Of a stretch of 64,000 bases of DNA, positions 32,533 through 44,250 are shown one piece after another. This DNA is from Platanthera guangdongensis. Lineage: Eukaryota; Streptophyta; Magnoliopsida; Asparagales; Orchidaceae. A program made the translations under genes and the position numbers. The DNA is taken from positions 108,525,295 to 108,589,294 of the forward strand of contig CM077159.1 of assembly GCA_039583875.1 (NCBI GenBank), given 5' to 3'. The notes under the pieces are model-generated. The model made no database searches. It was not told where the DNA came from and was given only the letters and a program-made list of their open reading frames with translations. Each line of letters begins with the position of its first letter. The stretch's first letter is position 1.

Positions 32533-32924
32533 TGTTACGGACCCGTGATTGCGAGCGTGTGCACCGGGGAATAGAAGGGAAGTCCTCAAGGGAGGAGGAG
32601 GGACTCCGGCGAGCTATGGTGGCGGCGGCTTGCGGAAATCACGAATCGGGGGAGGCGGCACAGTGGAAATCGCAGGTTTCGCGATTTGCGGAAGGCGTAG
32701 TCAGATAGGGCAACCCGGCGGGATAAAAGCACGGTAGAGAGAGAGAACTAGAGAGAGTTTAGAAAACAAAAAAAAATGAAAATACTCTTGTTTGCTTTGT
32801 CTTGGCCACACACACACATAAATAGTTCATAAAAGTGCCCCCTCCTTGGGCATACGCATACAAAAATATAAAGTAGACTAGATAAATAGTTCGTGATATG
32901 CGCGACCAAGGCGGGACCGTAACA
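32533..32924 (-). repeat. 3' LTR of the gag-only gypsy element (392 bp)
   Basis: Direct match to 35057-35185 plus 51112-51407, including GGCGGCACAGTGGAAATC, the GGCGGGATAAAAGC segment and the (CA)n stretch. TG...CA with inverted TGTTACGG/CCGTAACA ends. Confidence 0.92.
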
Positions 32925-32939
32925 TCCCCACCCTTCCCG

Positions 32940-34037
32940 ACGACAAGCTTGCCCTCAAGCTTGGTCTGTAGTGACGGTGGGCGTCGGATCTCCCGTATCA
33001 GTGTCAGCATCCCGTCCAGAAGCCGAGTCATCGACCTCCAACCAGAAGAGGCACTTGCAGCGATGTCCACAGAAAAAGGGCTCGTCGTAGTTGTAACAGA
33101 GGCCCTTGGCACGGCGGTCATTCATCTCCTGTGGCGACAGTTGTCGAATGGTAGCAGGGCGGTCGGCGACGCGGTCTGGGGCGAGGAGACTGGCTGTGGT
33201 CGATGACAGAGGCCGCAGAGGACGCTTGGACCCCTCGGTGTCCTGGTGATGTAGATGAGGGCAATCCAAAAGCAGACGCTTCTCGCAAATGCGAGCCAAA
33301 CAGTGGTCAGATCTGCGGGTGACTGAAATTCTATGTCCATGCGGAGGCTCTCATGGAGTCCCGCCGTGAAGATGGACACCTGCTGTGTCGGAAGAACGGA
33401 GGTAGTGAGGGTCAGGCGGACTTAAAACTGTCCAAGGTACTCATCGATCGGACCAATCTGTCGGATGGAAATAAGATCCCCCAAGGGATTGTTGTGGAGG
33501 GGTGGGTCGAAACGGAGGGTGCAGATCACCTTGAAATCTTCCCAAGAAAGGAGTGGTTTCTCCTGTTGCAGTTGGGAAAACCAAATTTGCGTGGGGCCCA
33601 TCAGGTAAAAGGCAGCAATGCTGAACCACTCGTCCCAAAGGGTGCGCTGGTGGGTGAAGAATTGTTCGCAACGAGAGAGTCAAGCAAAGGGTCTTCATGG
33701 TCGTTGAATATTGGAAAATCCATCCGCAAGTATCGTGGCACTCCGTTGTCGTCATGTCGTGGGGGACAAAATTCTGGCAGGGTTGGCGGAATCGGCGCTT
33801 CACTGGAGGAACCCATGGCCAGTTGGGCCGGTCGGTTTGCCGCTAGTTGGGTGGTGACGGCAGCAATGAGTGCGTTGTTGTTATCTGTGAGGAGCTTGGC
33901 GAGGGACTCGAAAATTTGCGAGAGGGAATAATGGTCGGCCATTGCGTGAGGAGGAGGTGGTGGGTTAGGGGCGCCGGAGGGAATGGAGGAAAAAGGTGTC
34001 GGTGTCGGGAGTAGTCCAGTAGAGGCGGCGAGCAAGG
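32940..34037 (-). pseudogene. gypsy gag, the only coding content of its element
   Basis: Minus-strand reading, across at least one frameshift and a stop: MADHYSLSQIFESLAKLL at the N-terminus; RMDFPIFN.HEDP; CEQFFTHQRT, FYLMGPTQIWFSQLQQEKP and SWEDFKVICTLRFDPPL, a typical gypsy gag core; IDEYLGQF and IFTAGLHESLRMD; then RQLSPQEMNDRRAKGLCYN near 33100 with a degenerate zinc finger (CYNYDEPFFCGHRC, where the second Cys is Tyr). No protease or RT follows before the 3' LTR. Confidence 0.75.
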
Positions 34038-34046
34038 GGCCCCCGT

Positions 34047-34702
34047 CATGGTTATCAGGATCGCGATCCGGATCGTAGGATCTTACGATCCTACGATCCA
34101 AATTTTGTAAATCGATCCGGAACTTACATAGCATCTAAATCGGCACATCTACGATTGAGATCTCGATTCGGATCTTAGGATCTTCAGGATCGCGATCCTG
34201 ACCCGATTCTACCGGTCTAGCCAAAGGTAACTAGAAACATGTCCAACCTTATCCCGACCCAATTCAGCCGGTTCAACGCACATAACTCATTGTTTAACCT
34301 TATCTACATCCCTCCCCCATACCCCATCATAGAATCATATCATGTTGTTTTATCATATCCCAAGTGTCGTTTGCCGACTGCAAAGGGAGGCCAAGAGCGG
34401 CTTCTTTGGTCATTTTCAGTCCATATTTGTTTTTATTGTTAGCAAACATTAGGTGTCTTACCTAAAACTGAAATTGAACTTAGTATGATATTATCCTTTT
34501 GATTTAGTTATTCAAAAAAATTAATATAGTTATTAACATACTACTCAATTTATTGATTTTTTTGTTATTTTAATGATACAAAATTCAATTTTACTTTTTA
34601 GTCCTAATTTATGAATATTGTACGATCTTGCGATCCTCGATCTGATCTGATCTGATACAACCTCAAAACGATCTCACCTAAAATCTCGATCCTGACAACC
34701 TT
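34047..34702. mobile_element. MULE-like MITE, about 656 bp, GATC-rich ends
   Basis: Terminal inverted repeats ATGGTTATCAGGATCG (left) and AAGGTTGTCAGGATCG (complement of right). A 9-bp direct repeat GGCCCCCGT flanks it (34038-34046 and 34703-34711), as expected for Mutator-like elements. Subterminal GGATCGTAGGATC and its complement make a near palindrome at about 34069-34100. The core is AT-rich, with no transposase. It splits the gag leader of the 32533 element. Confidence 0.7.
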
Positions 34703-35056
34703 GGCCCCCGTTGATGGAGGAGCCGAGCAGGAGACGCTGTGGAATAGGGCTGGCAGTCCGGCGGAGAGCGGCGGGGAGCAGAGCCGGACGGGGCAAAGTC
34801 GGCTGGCCGGAGCTTGTCGGGGCTGAGTCGGGCTGTGCGAAGCGGGCGAGAGAGGTAGGCGGTGGCAGATCTGGGAGGTCGGTCGTCGGTTGATGTAGCG
34901 GTGGCTTCACTGGGGCTAGACGGGCCTCGAGCGCGTCTGGTCGGTGCTGGGCGGTCGTCAGTGGTTCGGGACAAAGGGAGGCGGCCTTAGTGGAGGCGGG
35001 GAAGACCGGATCTAGTTTTTCGGAGGTTGGAAGAAGGTTTCCCTCTGATACCAAGA

Positions 35057-35185
35057 TGTTACGGGCCCGTGATTACGAGCGTGTGCACTGGGGAAGAGGA
35101 GGGAAGTCCTCAAGGGAGGAGGAGGAGAGACTCCGGCGAGCTATGGTGGCGGCGGATTGTGGAAATCGCGAATCGGGGGAGGCGG
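35057..35185 (-). repeat. 5' LTR of the gag-only gypsy element, left piece
   Basis: Begins TGTTACGGGCCCGTG and runs to GGCGG, where the 35186 array inserted. It continues at 51107. Confidence 0.9.
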
Positions 35186-37241
35186 TGTAACACCCCCTAT
35201 CCGTCGCATAGCATATAGCAGTAGGTCCGGCCGAGGCCCGACGTCATATACCACAGACAGACCGAAAGGGTTACGCAATGGAACCATCCTTCCAATAATC
35301 AACGTCCTACACAGAGTACATTCTAGCGGAATCAATTTAAAAGTTGCAAATTAAGAACCCAGTCACAGCATGAATGTCCACTACATAAACCCAACAGAAA
35401 TGAACGTACAAATACACAAGTACTTGGTCTTATGGTCTTACAAGAGTTTACTCAAATAAAAGTATCTTCCAAACCTCGGCACGCAGGCCGGTCACACATG
35501 CGAATAAAAGTAAACATTCATAATTAGGCCTTCGAGGGCCGGCTCAGCAACAAGGGCTTTTTGCCCGTTATTTGTCACTAGGCTCCGCAGCACCTGCAAG
35601 CAACAATCCACCAAAGCGGTGGCAAACAAAAGCAACGGTCAGCTAAAGCTGACCAAATTATAACGACCTCGCCCCTAAACTCGGGGCGGCGATACTCCTT
35701 CCCTGCACTTTATTAGCATAGCTTAACAGTAGTGAAATTACACATAATCACAGGCGTAGGCTCGCACGGCCACACACCCCGTGCTCTCAGGGCACATTCT
35801 CGGTGAACCCGGTCAAAATCCGCGGTCTCACCACCGCCCCTTGGACGGCAAATCTCGTGAGCATTACGGTCTTTCTGCCTAAGCCTAAGACCCTCCATCT
35901 ATGCCAACGGCGAGTACCACGTACCTTAGGTCTCTCTAACTGAACGACATAGAGCGGGTACGGTTCCGCCTAACCCGTTGCTCACACCGCAACGTCAATT
36001 TAAGCCATCTGCGCGGGTCAAGCTTCCCCGAGTCCCAATCCGATCACACACTTTACATAACCCAGTTATGTGCAAGTTGGCTCCCAGGCCACCATGTTGG
36101 CAGAATCACGTATCTGCCCAGTTTTTCGGGTGCACTTCGGAGTTAGTCCTCAAGGTTCCCTGTTGCAATCTACCACGTAGAAAACCCGAAAAACAATCAT
36201 CGGCGCGGAGTCTTCTCCGGCCATTCATGCAATGCAACATCACCGATCCAGACCAACTTGTCCGGGTAGGCTTCACACACCATGCCTATGTCCGTTTTTC
36301 GATTACGGACTCTACATGCAAAACAACGGGGACTATTCATGTCTACCCTAAGGAACACCTCACACTCACCGCAAACTCGCGAGAGCGGGCTTCCTATGCA
36401 AAAGGGAAAGAGCACTTCACATGTCCAAGATGAGAATCATTACCCAAGCATTTCTCTTTGGCGCCATGAAGATCTAGAAGGATGAAAAGCACCGTAACGG
36501 CCTCGCCTCCGTAGATCCGAACTCGACTTACGATTTGGGGCTCCGAAGCTCCACCGACGGCCGGATCTCTCCTCCTTCCTTGCTCTCCCCTCTCTCTAAG
36601 ACTTTAGAAAGAGAAAGCTTGAAGGAAATGAGGGTTTCCAAACTCTATTCCCGGATTAAACACTGCCAGGACCAGCCAGGACCCTTGGATCCCAAAATAA
36701 GGAAACGGACGGCCACGTTTCGCGCTTAAAAATCCAAAACCTGAGCCAAACACGGCTTGTGACATGCCCGTGTCCAAGGCCGTGTGCCTCAATCGACGCC
36801 GAAACCGTCGCATCCCGAAAAGAACACGGGCTCTCAACACGCCCGTGTCAGGCTTGACACGCCCGTGTCAGGCTTGACATGCCCGTGTCAACCAGTACAT
36901 GCCCGTGTAGCGGGGCGTGTTCCCCCATCGACACAGGACCAAAACCAACCCGAAGAGAACACGAGTACTCGACACGCCCGTGTCGAATTTGACACGCCCG
37001 TGTCAGGCTGAACACGCCTGGGCTCCAGACCGTGTTCCACCCCCGACACAGCACGGCTCACAGCCCGAGCAGGACACGGCCTGGGACACGCCCGTGTCTC
37101 AGGCCGTGTTCGCTGGATCGTCGAACCCGAGCACGACACGGCCCTGGGACACGCCCGTGTCCCAGGCCGTGTGACCCCTACCAAGTCCCAAACTCGGCTC
37201 AAAACGCTACCAGTCTCTCTTTTGAGTTTCGGGGCGTTACA
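35186..37241 (-). repeat. LTR A of the chromovirus array (3' LTR)
   Basis: Plus-strand ends TGTAACACCC and GGCGTTACA. It has a field of GACACGCCCGTGTC palindromes at about 36760-37170, near the U3 start on the minus strand. ORFs here are by-products. Confidence 0.93.
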
Positions 37242-37304
37242 GCTCTCTCTCTCTTAAAAGAATTTCATCCCGAAATTACAGAAAGGAAAAGATATAAACA
37301 AAAC

Positions 37305-40300
37305 TTAAACGGTACCTGAGTGGAATAACTCTGGGTACTCCTCAAGCATGGTCTGCTCTCGCTCCCACGAGAGCTCCTCCCGACCGCAGTTGTCACATCG
37401 GACCTTGACCATCCTGAAGTCCTTGTTACGCAATCGCTTGACTTCCGAGTCCTCGATGCAAACGGGCTTGGCCTTCGTCGTCAACTCATTATCAACCGGT
37501 ACTTGATCGACCGCAATCACTTGCGAAGGCTCTTGCACCGCCTTTCGTAGCACAGATATGTGGAATACGTCGTGTATATCACTCAGTTCCACTGAAAGCT
37601 TCAATCGATAAGTTGCCTCGCCAATCGGCTCCAGAACCTCAAACGGTCCAAGGTACCTCGGGCTTAGCTTCTTCAAGCGTCGTACCCGCGAGACACCCTT
37701 GAACGGCTTAATCTTCAAGTACACTCAGTCGTCAACAGCGAACTTCACGTTCCAATGCTTGGCATTATAGTACTTAGCTTGCCGGTCCTGAGCGACTAGC
37801 AATCTCTCTCGAATGGTTCATACCAACGAGGTTGCATCGTCCACTTCTTGCCGATTGTATAGCTTCGACTCACCCGTTTCCAACCACGACAACGGCATGC
37901 GACATCTTCTACCATAAAGGGCCTCGAAGGGCGCCATTTGAATGCTCGTCTGGTAGCTATTATTGTAAGCGAATTCCACCAAGTACAGGTGATCTTCCCA
38001 CTGCTTCCCGAAATCCAGGACGCACATGCGAAGCATGTCTTCCATCGTCCTGTTGACCCTCTCGGTCTGACCATTCGTCTGCGGATGAAAGGTCTTGCTG
38101 AAACTCAGCTTTGTTCCCAACATCTGCTGCACCAATCTTCAGTCATTGGACATGAACTGCCCATCTCGGTCACTCACGATGCTGCGGGGCACACTGTGAA
38201 GCCGAACAATGTTATCCACATAAAATTTTGTCAATTTCTCCACAGAATCATCCTTCCTATGCGGAATGAATTGCGACACTTTCGTCAAACGATCTGCGAC
38301 CGCCCAGATGGCGTCGTTTCCCTTCTGCGACCTTGGCAACCCATGCACAAAGTCCATAGTAATATCGTCGAACTTCCACTCCGGAATAGGCAAGGACTTC
38401 AAGAAACCTCCAGGCTTCTGGCACTCCGTCTTCACTAAGGCGCATGTTTGACATTTCGCCACGTACATTGCCACATCCTTCTTAAGTCCTGGCTACCAGA
38501 ACAATTTCTTCATATCACGGTACATCTTCGTGCTCCCCGGGTGAATCGAGTACTTGGTATGATGAGCCTCGTACATCAATTCCACCGGCAGTTTGCCCAC
38601 ATTTGGGACGCACAGACGACTGTCCTTCCAAAGCAATCCATCCACAACATCAAATTGAGAATTTGACTCATCCAAAGCCTCAACCATGACTTGCTCCATG
38701 TGGTCATCCAAATTCAGAGCCTGCTGAATCCGATCAGCCAGGTCACACTGAACTTCTGTCCAGTTCAATAGCGCTTCGGCACTAGACTGCTTGTCAACAC
38801 ACGAGATCTCCAACGCCTCCAACTCCCGAACCAAACGCTCGTCATGAACCGACAGCCGTTGGCTTGAGCTGGGGTCCTGCGACTCAACGCATAGGCAACT
38901 GCATTGTCTTTCCAAGGCACATAATGAATCTTGAATGTGTAGTCCCCCAGGAACTCCATCCATCTCCGCTATCGCATGTTTAGATCCTTCTGATCCAACA
39001 AGTACTTCAGGCTTTTGTGGTCGGTATAGATATCGACCTTCACCCCGTACAAGTAATGTCTCCACAGCTTCAGGGCAAATATCACGGCCGCTAACTCCAA
39101 GTCATGGACCGGATAATTCCTCTCATGTACCTTCAGCTGACGCGAGCCATAAGCTATCACACTTCTATGCTGCAGTAGGACACAACCCAATCTACTGCCT
39201 GAAGTATCGCTGTAGATCTCAAAGCCTTCGGTCCCACTCAGCGAACTTAGAACTGGCGTCGTGGTCAGCCGACTTTTCAACTCTTCGAAAGCTTGTGCGC
39301 ACTCCGGCGTCCAAACAAACTTCTGCTCTTTCCTCGTCAGAGTCGTGAGGGGTAGCGTTATCCGCGAGAAGTTCTCCACGAAGTGCCTGTAATACCCGGC
39401 AAGCCCCAGAAAACTCCGGACTTCCGCTACCGTAAACAGCACAGGTCACTCTCGTATAGCAACAATCTTCGTCGGATCCACCGCAATTTCCTCTCCACTG
39501 ACTATGTAACCAAGGAACGCTACTGAGGACAACCAAATCTCGCATTTGGAGAACTTGGCGTACAGTTGATTTCTCCTCAGTGTCTCCAACACCAAATGCA
39601 GATGCTTAAAGTGATCCTCCTCACTCTGCGAGTACACCAATATATCGTCGATAAAGACGATCACGAAGTGGTCTAGGTACTCTCTGAAAGTCCTGTTCAT
39701 CAGATCCATGAACACTGACGGCGCATTATTCAGCCCAAACGGCATGACCGAAAACTTATAATGTCCGTATCTCGTGCTAAAAGCTGTCTTGGGGATATCA
39801 CTTTCTCTTATCCTCAGCTGATAATACCCGTACTTAAGATCCAATTTCTAGTACACCGATGACCCAACTAACTGATCGAACAGATCATCAATTCTTGAGA
39901 TCGGGTACTTGTTCTTCTCCGTTAACTTGTTCAGCTCTCGATAATCGATACAGAGCCGCAAACTTCCGTTCTTCTTCTTCACAAAAAGAACCGGTGCGCT
40001 CCAAGGCGACGAACTTGGACGCACATAACCCTGTTCCAAAAGCTCTTGAAGTTGTACCTTCAGCTCCGCCATCTCCTTAGGCGCTAGCCGATACGGAGAG
40101 CGTGACACAGGTTTCGCACCTGGCACTAGCTCAATAGTGAAGTCTATTTCCCGTTGAGGTGGGGCTCCAGGGAGATTGCCAGGGAACACATCAGGGTACT
40201 CGGATACCACTGGGATGTTGTCCAAAGTAGGCTTAGGCTTCGAAGCCTCCACTAGCGTGAAGAACAGCTCTGCACCAACACGAACCGCCTTAACCACCTG

Positions 40301-40683
40301 AAGAGCAGACATCAAAGTCTTGCTCGACCCTTTCAAGCCTGTAAACGTCGTCTCACGACTCGTTCCCAACTTAACCTCCTTGCGATTGCAATCAATATAT
40401 GATTGCTGCTCCGAGAGGCAGTTCATACCAAATATCACGTCGAACTCCACTAGCGGCAGTAACGACGCTTGCAAATCGAACTTCTGACTCCCAATACGAA
40501 TCTTTACGCCACAGACTCTATCCGCGCGCATCGAACACCCATTCGGCAACAACACATCCAGTTTGTCCTTTGTCATCGAAGAAGGTACTCCGATGCGCGA
40601 TATAAATCCTTCGGACAAAAAGGAGTGCGAAGCTCCCGTATCAAAGAGTGCTCTCGCCGGATTATCACAAATCAAAACGAAGC
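37305..40683 (-). pseudogene. chromovirus pol, copy 1: protease, RT, RNase H, integrase, chromodomain
   Basis: Protease [20 protein letters not shown] near 40670-40610; RT from [20 protein letters not shown] near 40140, [20 protein letters not shown] near 39970, then [12 protein letters not shown] and [14 protein letters not shown] near 39655; RNase [16 protein letters not shown] near 39210; integrase zinc motif HHTKYSIHPG...CQTC near 38550-38440, core DFVHGLPRSQKGNDAIW, SDRDGQF, FHPQTNGQTER near 38085; tail KLSPRYLGPFEVLE, and a chromodomain-like end VKVRCDN...EELSWERE near 37390. Stops: TAG 39845, TGA 39443, TAG 38966, TAG near 38490, TGA near 38136 and TGA near 37725. The 38136 stop is absent from copy 2. 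Confidence 0.9.
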
Positions 40684-40761
40684 CTATACAAGCAGTAGTA
40701 AGGTAACACGCGCAAGGTAACAAGTATTTAAAAACTAACTTGCTATAAATTTAAACCGTAC
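40684..40761 (-). other. candidate spliceosomal intron between gag and pol, copy 1 (78 bp)
   Basis: On the minus strand it starts GTACGGTTTAAATTT and ends CTTGTATAG, T-rich, with a branch-like TTACTAC 19 bp before the end. Upstream exon ends GTGACAG, downstream exon starts GCTTCGTTTTG. Removing it joins VVTG directly to [14 protein letters not shown], the usual spacing in this family. Unspliced, the frame ends after VVTGTV (TAA). So splicing would switch between Gag alone and Gag-Pol. Confidence 0.6.
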
Positions 40762-41907
40762 CTGTCACCACATCTGCTTGTTTGATGGCCTCCTGCTGGC
40801 CAAGGTTATAGACTCTAGGTTGAGTCGGAGCATAATGGGATGCGGTTGACTCCACCGCCTTGCCCTTCTCCTCATAGGTTGCTCTCGGCTTCCTCTCGGA
40901 CTTTGGGTGTCCGCTCCAACAGTCTCTGGCAAAGTGTCCCGGCTTCCCACAATTATAGCATGCGCCCGGGTTCGGCTTGTAGTTGCCCCCGAAGCACCGG
41001 AAGAAGGGGTTGGACCTGAAGTCCTAGCCTTCTTATGGAACTTACGATACCCAGACTTTGTGTTAGTCGGCACCTTAAACTTTGTCTTCTTAGCCCCAGA
41101 GTCTCTCTTTGCTTGCACATTCCTCAGATCCTTCTCCAAAGACCGGGCCGTATTGACCAGGGTCAAGAAGCCCTGCGTCATAGGCCCCGAGAGCAGTAGC
41201 GTTAGGTCATCCCTCAGACCCTTATAGAATCGGTTTGTCTTACGCTCATCATCAACAAATGTAGAGCTAGCGTACCGACCCAACCGTGTAAATTCGTGGA
41301 GATACTCGTCCACGCTACTCTCTCCTTGCGTCAACTTCTGGAATTCATTTTCCATCGCGATCCTCTGAGCCGAGGGAAGGTACCTTGCCAAGAAGAGTCT
41401 CGAAAATTCTTCCATCGAGACGTCCATGAGTTGCTTTCCCCTCAAATGATGTAGCTCCAAACCTTCCCACCACAGCCTTGCATCTCCGTCCAACAGGAAC
41501 GTAACTATGGTGGTCATCTGCCACTCTTCCGTTTCAGTAGCTGTCAATACTCTTTTTACTCGGGAGAGCCAATCCTCAGCTTGGGATGGGTTTCCCATCC
41601 CCGAGAACACCGGAGGATTAAAGCCCATAACATGCTTGAGCTGCCATTCAGTTGCTCTCCTAGGCACCAAAGGTTCCACCACTACTTGCTCTACCCTTCT
41701 CGGTTCCGCTGCTTGAAGCGGTACCTGCTCCACCGCAGGAGCAGGCTGCTGCATTTGCCTTGCAGGTTGCGCATTGATCATAGCAAACACGGCTTTAGCC
41801 ACCAATCTTATGGTTTCTGCCGAGGGAGGTGTTGCAGGCACATCATTTGGTGCGCTACTAGCCTCAGAAACCGGGCGTTCTGACGGCCCTGCACCACTCC
41901 TGGTCAC
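40762..41907 (-). pseudogene. chromovirus gag, copy 1
   Basis: The open part runs 41907 to about 41025 and includes MGFNPPVFSG, AEDWLSRVKRVL, DGDARLWWEGL, LFLARYLPSAQRI and ENEFQKLTQGESSVDEYLHE, the classical gypsy gag core. It starts with GTG (TRSGAGPSERPV) right after a CTATAG, with no in-frame ATG before residue 42. A frameshift near 41025 precedes the zinc knuckle, which is intact in another frame (CYNCGKPGHFARDC near 40950). The same frameshift is in copy 2. Product would form the particle and bind RNA. Confidence 0.85.
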
Positions 41908-42130
41908 CTATAGTTGTACAAAACATCGTTAATCGACCAAACAAAATTGCAAAAAACAATTATAGGAACGCGCAGCTTCCTCAAACATGTGTATTTTCAT
42001 TCATAAGTGAACATTCATGGGTTCTTTTTATGTTATAACGATGACGCACACACATGTACTCACCACCCCTTAAAAGAATTCGTCCACAAATTCATTTAAG
42101 TTGACCGAAAGCAGTAGTCTGATATCAAAT
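41908..42130 (-). other. leader of copy 1: PBS and possible leader intron
   Basis: PBS TTTGATATCAGAC lies next to the LTR (42117-42129). A GTGAGTACATG donor (42063 downward) and a CTATAG acceptor (41909-41908) directly before the gag frame could define a 156-bp leader intron. No ATG is joined in frame by this splice, so it is speculative. Confidence 0.35.
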
Positions 42131-44187
42131 TGTAACACCCCATATCCGTCGCATAGCATATAACAGTAGGTCCGGACGGGGCCCGACGTCATATACCACA
42201 GACAGACCGAAAGGGTTACGCAATGGAACCATCCTTCCAATAACCAACGTCCTACACAGAGTACATTCTAGCGGAAGCAATTTAAAAGTTGCAAATTAAG
42301 AACCCAGCCACGGCATGAATGTCCACTACATAAACCCAACATGAATGAACGTACAAATACACAAGTACTTGGCTTTATGGCCTTATAAGAGTTTACTCAA
42401 ATAAAAGTGTCTTCCAAACCTCGGCACGCAGGCCGGTCATACATGGGAATAAAAATAAACATTCATAATTAGGCCTTCGAGGGCCGGCTCAGCAACAAGG
42501 ACTTTTTGTCCGTTATTTGCCACTAGGCTCCGCAGCACCTGCAAGCAACAATCCACCGAAGCGGTGGCAAACAAAAGCAACGGTCAGCTAAAGCTGGCCA
42601 AATTATAACGACCCTGCCCCTAAACTCGGGGCGGCGATGCTCCTTCCCTGCACTTTATTAGCATAGCTTAACAGTAGTGAAATTACACATCACAGGCGTA
42701 GGCTCGCACGGCCACACACCCCGTGCTCTCCGGGCACATTCTCGGTGAACCCGGTCAAAATCTGCGGTCTCACATCCGCCCCTTGGACGGCAAATCTCGT
42801 GAGCATTACAGTCTTTCTGGCCTAAGCCTAAGACCCTCCATCTATGTCAACGGAGAGTACCACGTACCTTAGGTCTCTCTAACCGAACGACATAGAGCGG
42901 GTACGGTTCCGCCTAACCCGTTGCTCACACTGCAACGTCAATTTAAGCCGTCTGCGCGGGTCAAGCTTCCCCGAGTGCCAATCCGATCACACACTTTACA
43001 TAACCCAGTTATGTGCAAGTTGGCTCTCAGGCCACCATGTTGGCAGAATCACGCATCTGCCAAGTTTTCCGGGTGCACCTCGGAGTTAGTCCACAAGGTT
43101 CCTTGTTGCAATCTACCGCGTAGAAAACCCAAAAAACAACCATCGGCGCGGAGTCTTCTTTGGCCATTCATGCAATGCATCACCGATCCAGACCAACTTG
43201 TCCGGGAAGGCTTCACATACCATGCCTATGTCCGTTTTTTGATTACGGACTCTACATGTAAAACAACGGGGACTATTCATGTCTACCCGAAGAAACACCT
43301 CACACTCACCGCAAACTCGCGAGAGCGAGCTTCGTATGCTAAAGGGAAAGAGGACTTCACATGTCCAAGATGAGAATCGTTACCCGAGCATATCTCTTTG
43401 GCGCCATGAAGATCTAGAAGGATGAAAAGCACCGTAACGGCCTCGCCTCCGTAGATCCGAACTCGGCTTGAGATTTGGGGCTCCGAAGCTCCACCGGCGG
43501 TCGGATCTCTCCTCCTTCTTCTTCCTTGCTCTCCCCTCTCTCTAAGACTTTAGAAAGAGAAAGCTTGAAGGAAATGAGGGTTTACAAACCCTATTCCCGG
43601 ATTAAACACTGCCAGGACCAGCCAGGACCCTTGGATCCCAAAATAAGGAAACGGACGGCCACGTTTCGCGCTTAAAAATCCAAAACCTGGGTCGAACACG
43701 GCTTGTGACACGCCCGTGTCCAAGGCCGTATGCCTCAATCGACGCCGAAACCGTCGCATCCCGAAAAGAACACGGGCTCTCAACACGCCCGTGTCAGGCT
43801 TGACACGCCCGTGTCAGGCTTGACATGCCCGTGTCAACCAGTACATGCCCGTGTAGCGGGCCGTGTTCCCCCATCGACACAGGACCAAAACCAACCCGAA
43901 GAGAACACGAGTACTCGACACGCCCGTGTCGAATTTGACACGCCCGTGTCAGGCTGAACACGCCTGGGCTCCAGGCCGTGTTCCACCCCCGACACAGCAC
44001 GGCTCACAGCCCGAGCAGGACACGGCCTGGGACACGCCCGTGTCTCAGGCCGTGTTCGCTGGATCGTCGAACCCGAGCACGACACGGCCCTGGGACACGC
44101 CCGTATCCCAGGCCGTGTGACCCCTACCAAGTCCCAAACTCGGCTTAAAACGCTACCAGTCTCTCTTTTGAGTTTCGGGGCGTTACA
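42131..44187 (-). repeat. LTR B, the shared middle LTR
   Basis: Ends as in LTR A. By eye its left part (42131 to about 43560) shares most variants with LTR C and its right part (about 43580-44187) shares most with LTR A. Confidence 0.93.
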
Positions 44188-44250
44188 GCTCTCTCTCTGT
44201 TAAAAGAATTTCATCCCGAAATTAAAGAAAGGAAAAGATATAAACAAAAC

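Noticed and set aside
35978..36433. 151-codon ORF, also at 42921-43373 and 49857-50312
   Set aside because: It lies inside the chromovirus LTR in all three copies, antisense to the element, with no recognised domain. Conservation is explained by the LTR itself.
37938..38438. 166-codon plus-strand ORF, also at 44884-45384
   Set aside because: Antisense shadow of the integrase core.
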